Source of the DNA: Sporosarcina ureilytica
GTDB lineage: Bacteria > Bacillota > Bacilli > Bacillales_A > Planococcaceae
Assembly (NCBI RefSeq): GCF_001753205.1
Contig: NZ_CP017560.1
Span: 992,001-1,056,000 of the forward strand
Direction: 5' to 3'
Length of the DNA: 64,000 nucleotides
Shown here one piece after another: positions 59,837 through 64,000 of the stretch. Each line of letters begins with the position of its first letter. The first letter of the stretch is position 1. Position numbers and translations under genes: made by a program. The notes beneath the pieces are model-generated. The model saw only the letters and a program-made list of their open reading frames with translations. It did no database searches and was not told where the DNA came from.

Positions 59837-60889
59837 TTGAATCGGATTTTTTCTTTCATGATTTTTGCCGGTGTCCCGCTTGTCATAATTGGTGCGCTTA
59901 TGCATTGGTCTGCAATCCTTATGTTTATCCTTTGCTGTCTTACAATCATTGCGTTAGCAGGAGTTATCGGCAGGGCGACGGAAAGCTTAGCCATTGTGAG
60001 CGGTCCAAGAATCGGCGGTTTATTGAACGCTACTTTTGGAAATGCGGTCGAATTAATTATTTCGATTTTTACATTAAAGGCTGGAATGATTGGTATTGTG
60101 TTGGCTTCACTTACCGGTTCAGTGCTTGGTAACCTTTTATTAGTACTCGGGCTTTCCTTCTTCATGGGCGGAATTAAATATAAACGTCAAAATTTCAATA
60201 TTCATGATGCCAAATATAATTCGGGGTTACTCATTTTCGCAATCATTGTAGCTTTTGTCATCCCGGAAATCTTTTCCATGACGATGGACCGTCCGACGAC
60301 TATCAATTTGAGTATCGGTATTTCGATTATTTTAATCGCATTATATCTTGCGGGTTTATTATTTAAATTGGTCACGCACCGAGGGGTTTTTGACTCGGAG
60401 AAAACGGATGGGGGAGAAAAAGAAACACCTGAATGGACTAAAAGAAAGGCAATTATCATCTTAATTTTGTCGACTGTGGCGGTGGCTTTTGTTTCGGAGC
60501 AACTCGTTCATACATTTGAAACAATCGGTGAGCGATTTGGCTGGTCACAGTTATTTATCGGTATTATTATTGTCGCGATTGTTGGAAACGCGGCTGAGCA
60601 CGCTTCTGCAATTACGATGGCGCTGAAAGATAAGATGGATGTATCAGTTGAAATTGCTGTAGGTTCTACACTTCAAGTTGCGATGTTCGTAACGCCTGTG
60701 CTGGTTCTTATCTCACTATTTATGCCAGAACCGATGGCGCTCGTTTTCACAATACCAGAACTAGTTGCGATGATTGCTGCATCACTTCTCGTGATTAACT
60801 TATGTAATGACGGTGAATCTAACTGGTTTGAAGGACTGCTTCTTTTCGCAGCATACATCATTATGGGAATTGGATTTTTCTTTCTTTAA
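59837..60889 (+). CDS. Ca2+/H+ exchanger (CaCA superfamily, ChaA/YfkE-like)
   Basis: Membrane cation/proton antiporter, 350 residues, eleven helices in two inverted repeats. The two alpha motifs are visible: ATFGNAVELIISIFTL (about 75-90) and IVGNAAEHASAITMAL (about 250-265), each with the ion-binding Glu; an acidic-basic loop (about 183-198) divides the halves. TTG start at 59837 after AAAGGAGG. Exports Ca2+ (or Na+/K+ in some relatives). Length as B. subtilis ChaA/YfkE (351). Confidence 0.9.
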   Translation: MNRIFSFMIFAGVPLVIIGALMHWSAILMFILCCLTIIALAGVIGRATESLAIVSGPRIGGLLNATFGNAVELIISIFTLKAGMIGIVLASLTGSVLGNLLLVLGLSFFMGGIKYKRQNFNIHDAKYNSGLLIFAIIVAFVIPEIFSMTMDRPTTINLSIGISIILIALYLAGLLFKLVTHRGVFDSEKTDGGEKETPEWTKRKAIIILILSTVAVAFVSEQLVHTFETIGERFGWSQLFIGIIIVAIVGNAAEHASAITMALKDKMDVSVEIAVGSTLQVAMFVTPVLVLISLFMPEPMALVFTIPELVAMIAASLLVINLCNDGESNWFEGLLLFAAYIIMGIGFFFL

Positions 60890-60902
60890 AGCAAAATTAA
60901 AA

Positions 60903-60932
60903 TCAGCCACTCTAGTTTATTAGAGAGGCTGA
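60903..60932. terminator. Hairpin between convergent exchanger gene and the 91-residue ORF
   Basis: CAGCCaCTCTA/TAGAGaGGCTG stem; few T after it, so a weak terminator. Confidence 0.6.
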
Positions 60933-60937
60933 GTATA

Positions 60938-61213
60938 TTATTTCGCTTTATTACGATTGACAACTAATGTAAGTCCATTTAAAAATAACGTACCGATAAG
61001 AAGAACTGCCGAAGCAAAGGCGACCGCACCAGTCGTATCCATCAAGGCAGACCAATCTTCAATCTCTACTAAATGATACTGATAAAAAATCTGTAAGCAA
61101 AGTGAAATCGCACAAGCACTCATGCTTATAATTGCAAGTAAGCCCCCATTTGCATTCTTTTTAATGCGCCTCATATGAACAAGTGGAAGGATCCAAGCGA
61201 CTAGGCCAAGCAC
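60938..61213 (-). CDS. Small membrane protein, probably with a damaged start
   Basis: 91 residues from GTG at 61213, three helices (about 1-15, 24-44, 58-85) and IEDWSALMDTTGAVAFASAVLL. I recall similar short Bacillales proteins sometimes named cytochrome c oxidase subunit IV-like. The GTG lacks a ribosome site. In frame upstream lie codons for WLNVGSL, which fit the helix, but a TAA comes before any start codon. An ATG at about 61258, in another frame, encodes MTLRDYTAIKS before reaching this point. One base gained or lost near 61226-61236 would join the two; so likely a frameshift or error. Confidence 0.5.
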   Translation of the reverse strand: MLGLVAWILPLVHMRRIKKNANGGLLAIISMSACAISLCLQIFYQYHLVEIEDWSALMDTTGAVAFASAVLLIGTLFLNGLTLVVNRNKAK

Positions 61214-61271
61214 GAGACTGCCAACATTTAGCCAACGATTTTATTGCCGTATAGTCTCTCAATGTCATCTT

Positions 61272-61784
61272 TCACTTCTGCAAGCTCTTATAATACTGTC
61301 CTTTTTCTGCATACTCCCTAACAATTCTTTCCATATCTTTACGATCCGCATCATTCACTTCTCGGATGACCTTTGCTGGGGAACCCAAAGCCAGCGTGTG
61401 CGGCGGAATATTCATCCCAGGTGGTACAAGGGCGCCTGCGCCGATAAATGCACCTTCTCCAATTTCAGCGCCGTCTAAAATAATTGCCCCCATGCCAATC
61501 AGCGCACCTTTTTTAATTTTACAACTATGTAACGTGACTTGATGCCCGATAATTGCGTCATTTTCAATGATAAGTGGTTTATTTGGGCTTTGGTGAAGAC
61601 AGCTTAAATCTTGAACGCTCACATTTTCACCGATGATGACTGGAGAAACGTCGCCGCGGATAACCGTGTTAAACCAAATGGAAGAATACGCCCCAATTGT
61701 GACATCTCCAGTAATGGTTGCATAGTCTGCGACAAATACGGTTGGATCGATTTGGGGCATTTTATCTTTGTATGGATAAATCAT
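61272..61784 (-). CDS. ytoA: Gamma-carbonic-anhydrase-like hexapeptide protein (YtoA)
   Basis: 170 residues, left-handed beta-helix with hexapeptide repeats (VIRGDVSPVIIGENVSVQD, IIGHQVTLHSC, ALIGMGAIILDGAEIGEGAFI). The three metal His of the family are present in CLHQ, GHQ and LHS (about 64, 81, 86). The C-terminal helix contacts neighbours in the trimer. Related to YrdA/PaaY/CaiE; catalytic activity unproven. ATG at 61784 after AGAGAGGAA. B. subtilis ytoA lies beside ytpA as here. Confidence 0.88.
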   Translation of the reverse strand: MIYPYKDKMPQIDPTVFVADYATITGDVTIGAYSSIWFNTVIRGDVSPVIIGENVSVQDLSCLHQSPNKPLIIENDAIIGHQVTLHSCKIKKGALIGMGAIILDGAEIGEGAFIGAGALVPPGMNIPPHTLALGSPAKVIREVNDADRKDMERIVREYAEKGQYYKSLQK

Positions 61785-61881
61785 TGACTATTCCTCTCTT
61801 CTCTATATAGTATATAATCAATCTTAACAAAAAAAATGAGAAACGATATAGAAACTTTATATTTTGAAGGAGTGATGGTCC

Positions 61882-62670
61882 ATGTGGAAATGGGAAGCAG
61901 AAGGACATCCAAAAGCAGTTGTTGCAATTATTCACAACGCGTACGAGCATCATAGTCGCTATGCGTGGTTTATTCAGAAACTAAGAAGCAGCAACTTTCA
62001 TGTCGTCATGGGTGATTTACCGGGACACGGCATACAAGACGGCAGAACGATACATAATGAAAAATTCGATACATATGTCAATTATGTGAAGAAGTTATTA
62101 GATGTCGGCATAGTAGATGGGCTACCATTATTTGTGATTGGTCATGGGCTTGGCGCGACTTTAATGATGCGCATATTGCAGACTGAGGATATTGTCTGTG
62201 CTGGCGTTGTATTAAGTTCACCGTGGCTTGCACTAGAGCACCAACCAGCTAAGTTTTCAACAGTGTTGACGAAAATATCTTCATCGATGAAAATTAATCA
62301 TAATATTGAAATAGAATTATTGACAAGAAATACGGATATTTATTTAGAAGCCAAAAATGATAAGCTTTACAGTTCAACGGTAACCGCAGGATGGTACCGG
62401 GAACTTCAACAATTTATGAAAGCAGTCCTACAGTATAATGGAACAATACATGATATACCTGTTCTTTTGCATACTGCAGGTGATGATAAAATCATTGATA
62501 GTCAAACTGCCAAGGCATGGTTGTTACGACAGCAATTAACCGAACTTCAATATAAAGAATGGCCAAGACTTTTTCATGACCTTCATCAAGAACCTGAACG
62601 TGAAGAAGTGTTTCTTTATACAGAGGCCTTTATGCATACGACGTTAAGGTCACTCGGTTATATCGTGTAA
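61882..62670 (+). CDS. YtpA-like alpha/beta hydrolase lacking the nucleophile serine
   Basis: 262 residues, monoglyceride-lipase/lysophospholipase-like fold (Hydrolase_4). NAYEHHSRY (about 19-27, compare HGxxEHxxRY), GDLPGHG (about 44-50), Asp in HTAGDDKIID (about 197-206) and His in LFHDLHQEPERE (about 223-234). The nucleophile elbow is GHGLG, with Gly89 where GHSxG would have Ser. So either inactive, changed in function, or a sequence error. ATG at 61882 with GAAGGAGTG upstream. Next to ytoA as ytpA is in B. subtilis. Confidence 0.8.
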   Translation: MWKWEAEGHPKAVVAIIHNAYEHHSRYAWFIQKLRSSNFHVVMGDLPGHGIQDGRTIHNEKFDTYVNYVKKLLDVGIVDGLPLFVIGHGLGATLMMRILQTEDIVCAGVVLSSPWLALEHQPAKFSTVLTKISSSMKINHNIEIELLTRNTDIYLEAKNDKLYSSTVTAGWYRELQQFMKAVLQYNGTIHDIPVLLHTAGDDKIIDSQTAKAWLLRQQLTELQYKEWPRLFHDLHQEPEREEVFLYTEAFMHTTLRSLGYIV

Positions 62671-62680
62671 GGAGGAAAAT

Positions 62681-63178
62681 ATGATGCAAAAAGATGCGAA
62701 TTACTTTATTGAACAATTAGCGCTCGAACAGCATCCAGAAGGCGGCTATTATAAAAGTACTTTTACAGCCGATGAAACAATCGATGCATTCGGCACAACG
62801 AGGAAATTATATACAAATATATACTTCTTATTGAAATCAGGGGAAGTTTCACATTTTCACCGATTAAAATCTGATGAAGTATGGTATTACCATGGCGGCA
62901 GTTCCTTAACAATTCATATCATCGATGAGGAAGGAAACTACCGTGAATTAAAATTAGGATTAAATTTAGACGCAGGAGAGCAGCCGCAAGCGATTGTACG
63001 TAAGAATAGTATTTTTGGTTCATCTGTTATGGACAAAGACACGTTTTCACTTGTCGGTTGTATGGTATCGCCTGGATTTGACTTTGAAGACTTTGAACTG
63101 TTTACCCAGAAAGAACTACTTGCGCTTTATCCGCAACATGAATCAATCATTCGAAAACTTGCCTATGAAAACTTGTAA
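62681..63178 (+). CDS. DUF985 cupin-like protein
   Basis: 165 residues. Starts ANYFIEQLALEQHPEGGYYK, then IYFLLKSGEVSHFHRLKSDE and VWYYHGGSSLTIHII, which are the DUF985 cupin strands with His/Glu metal ligand pattern (HFHR..E, then HG). C-terminal CMVSPGFDFEDFEL also fits. Function unknown; probably a metal-binding or sugar-binding cupin. Ten bases after the ytpA-like gene with AAGGAGGAAA, so one operon. Confidence 0.85.
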   Translation: MMQKDANYFIEQLALEQHPEGGYYKSTFTADETIDAFGTTRKLYTNIYFLLKSGEVSHFHRLKSDEVWYYHGGSSLTIHIIDEEGNYRELKLGLNLDAGEQPQAIVRKNSIFGSSVMDKDTFSLVGCMVSPGFDFEDFELFTQKELLALYPQHESIIRKLAYENL

Positions 63179-63294
63179 ATGACTCAAGTTAAATTATTTT
63201 TCGCATATGCTAATATAAATCCAAACATTCTGGCGAATACTTTGGACAAATATGTTAAAGTAAAATAAAAAATCTCAGGATGGTGGAGAGGCAT

Positions 63295-63822
63295 TTGAGC
63301 GAAGGAACGAAGAAGGAAATCTTATCTTGGATGAAGTCTGCCGCAATTGCATTGGTACTTGCCATACTCATCCGTCAATTTCTATATACACCAGTAACAG
63401 TGTCTGGTCAGTCAATGGAGCCTACGTTTGAAAATGACAATAGAGTAGTGATCACGAAAATTCATTCAATTAATCGCTTTGATATGATTGTGTTTCATTC
63501 ACCGATCTCAGATGAAAACTTTATTAAACGTGTAATCGGGCTTCCGGGGGATATTGTTGTGATGAAGGATGATCACTTGTACGTAAATGGAATAGAGTAT
63601 GAAGAAAAGTATGTCCAAGCAAATAAAGATAAATTGTATGAAGGACATCGACTGACGGAAAACTTCGAAGTACGCGTCCCTACAGGACATTATTTCGTTC
63701 TCGGGGATAATCGACAATATAGCATGGATAGCCGAATGCTCGGGCCGATTGAAGAACAAGCCATCATTGGAAAAGTATCGTTTCGGATTTATCCTTTAAG
63801 TTCGATTGGTATTCCAAGGTAA
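63295..63822 (+). CDS. Type I signal peptidase
   Basis: Cleaves signal peptides of exported proteins at the outer membrane face. 175 residues from TTG at 63295, placed after GGTGGAGAGG; an ATG at 63280 is possible but overlaps that site. One N-terminal membrane helix (about 13-31: AAIALVLAILIRQFLY), catalytic Ser in SGQSMEPT (about 37-44), Lys in FIKRVIGLPGD (about 77), and box E GDNRQYSMDSR. Length and layout as SipS/SipT of Bacillus. Monocistronic, followed by a hairpin. Confidence 0.93.
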   Translation: MSEGTKKEILSWMKSAAIALVLAILIRQFLYTPVTVSGQSMEPTFENDNRVVITKIHSINRFDMIVFHSPISDENFIKRVIGLPGDIVVMKDDHLYVNGIEYEEKYVQANKDKLYEGHRLTENFEVRVPTGHYFVLGDNRQYSMDSRMLGPIEEQAIIGKVSFRIYPLSSIGIPR

Positions 63823-63833
63823 TCGATTATAAT

Positions 63834-63868
63834 AATCCTTTACGACTATGTGAAGTAGAGGATTTTTT
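63834..63868 (+). terminator. Terminator of the signal peptidase gene
   Basis: AATCCT..AGGATT stem with inner partial pairing, then six T. Confidence 0.7.
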
Positions 63869-63950
63869 GCCGTTCTATCAATACCGGGCAGAGGTCACCT
63901 ACCGAGTTGTGTTACGGTGCTTTAGCACCAACAATTCAGGAGGTGGTGAA

Positions 63951-64000
63951 TGCCTGTTGGGCTGAATCAGCCAAAGTTTTTCATCCTTTCAAACGATGTT
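63951..64000 (+). CDS. Start of a gene cut by the window end
   Basis: ATG at 63951 right after CAGGAGGTGGTGA; 16 codons are visible (MPVGLNQPKFFILS...). Upstream, GGTGC/GCACC with outer TTGT/ACAA (about 63906-63936) makes a stem-loop next to the ribosome site. Too short to name. Confidence 0.5.

Overview
The window is a low-GC Gram-positive (Firmicutes, Bacillales) chromosome segment, most likely from the Planococcaceae (Sporosarcina-like). Evidence: strong AGGAGG ribosome binding sites and many TTG starts (mrpA, pbpD, rocR, rocA, gdh, menA, menB, cax, signal peptidase), an rrn operon followed by a 21-tRNA cluster in nearly the order of Bacillus subtilis trnB, an S-box riboswitch before metK, and gene order that follows, from memory, the B. 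subtilis mrp/yuf/pbpD/yuxJ/patB/yugE/yugI/yugJ - rrnB-trnB - yteA/men - ytjA/dps/ytkD/ytmA/pckA/metK/ytoA/ytpA arc. The genus is an inference; the 16S gene at 34834-36390 can settle it.

Region 1 (1-14205): the complete-but-for-mrpG Mrp Na+/H+ antiporter operon on the minus strand behind a long structured leader, a DUF1646-type transporter, a YufK-like membrane protein, a YxjI/LOR-family gene cut by an in-frame stop, the penicillin-binding protein PbpD, an MFS exporter, cyclophilin PpiB, the PatB beta-lyase and YugE. Region 2 (14209-21494): a group II intron placed directly after an intrinsic terminator, with a reverse transcriptase broken by two one-base deletions, then two paralogous chemoreceptors with matching sigma-D-like promoters and an NSS-family Na+-coupled transporter. 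A short decayed piece of the transporter's 3' end between the two receptors shows that a receptor+transporter unit was duplicated and one transporter lost.

Region 3 (21500-34518): a 700-residue protein that joins an ECF-sigma-like N-terminus to a membrane helix and a large outside domain (the most unusual protein here), YugI, a palindromic repeat, and an arginine/proline catabolic block rocR-rocA-rocD-glutamate dehydrogenase. The RocR here lacks the sigma-54 contact loop and part of the ATPase machinery. Then come YugJ alcohol dehydrogenase, a CDF cation exporter with an MgtC-like partner, and an EamA transporter. Region 4 (34611-42231): rrn promoter, 16S-23S-5S and 21 tRNAs; initiator tRNA-Met is present twice within a 263-bp tandem repeat, each copy preceded by a 120-bp hairpin unit that begins with the first 14 bases of the same tRNA.

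Region 5 (42567-51808): a YteA-type zinc-finger protein and menaquinone synthesis, menA divergent from menF-menD-menH-menB-menE-menC. Region 6 (51842-64000): a zinc-binding lipoprotein under a Zur-like operator, YidD, Dps, YjfB-like, an unknown gene, YtkD Nudix hydrolase, YtmA-like hydrolase, PckA, the S-box leader with a MITE-like element ahead of metK, a Ca2+/H+ exchanger, a gamma-carbonic-anhydrase-like protein, a YtpA-like hydrolase without its nucleophile serine, a DUF985 cupin, signal peptidase I, and the start of one more gene. No CRISPR array, prophage or complete insertion sequence was seen.
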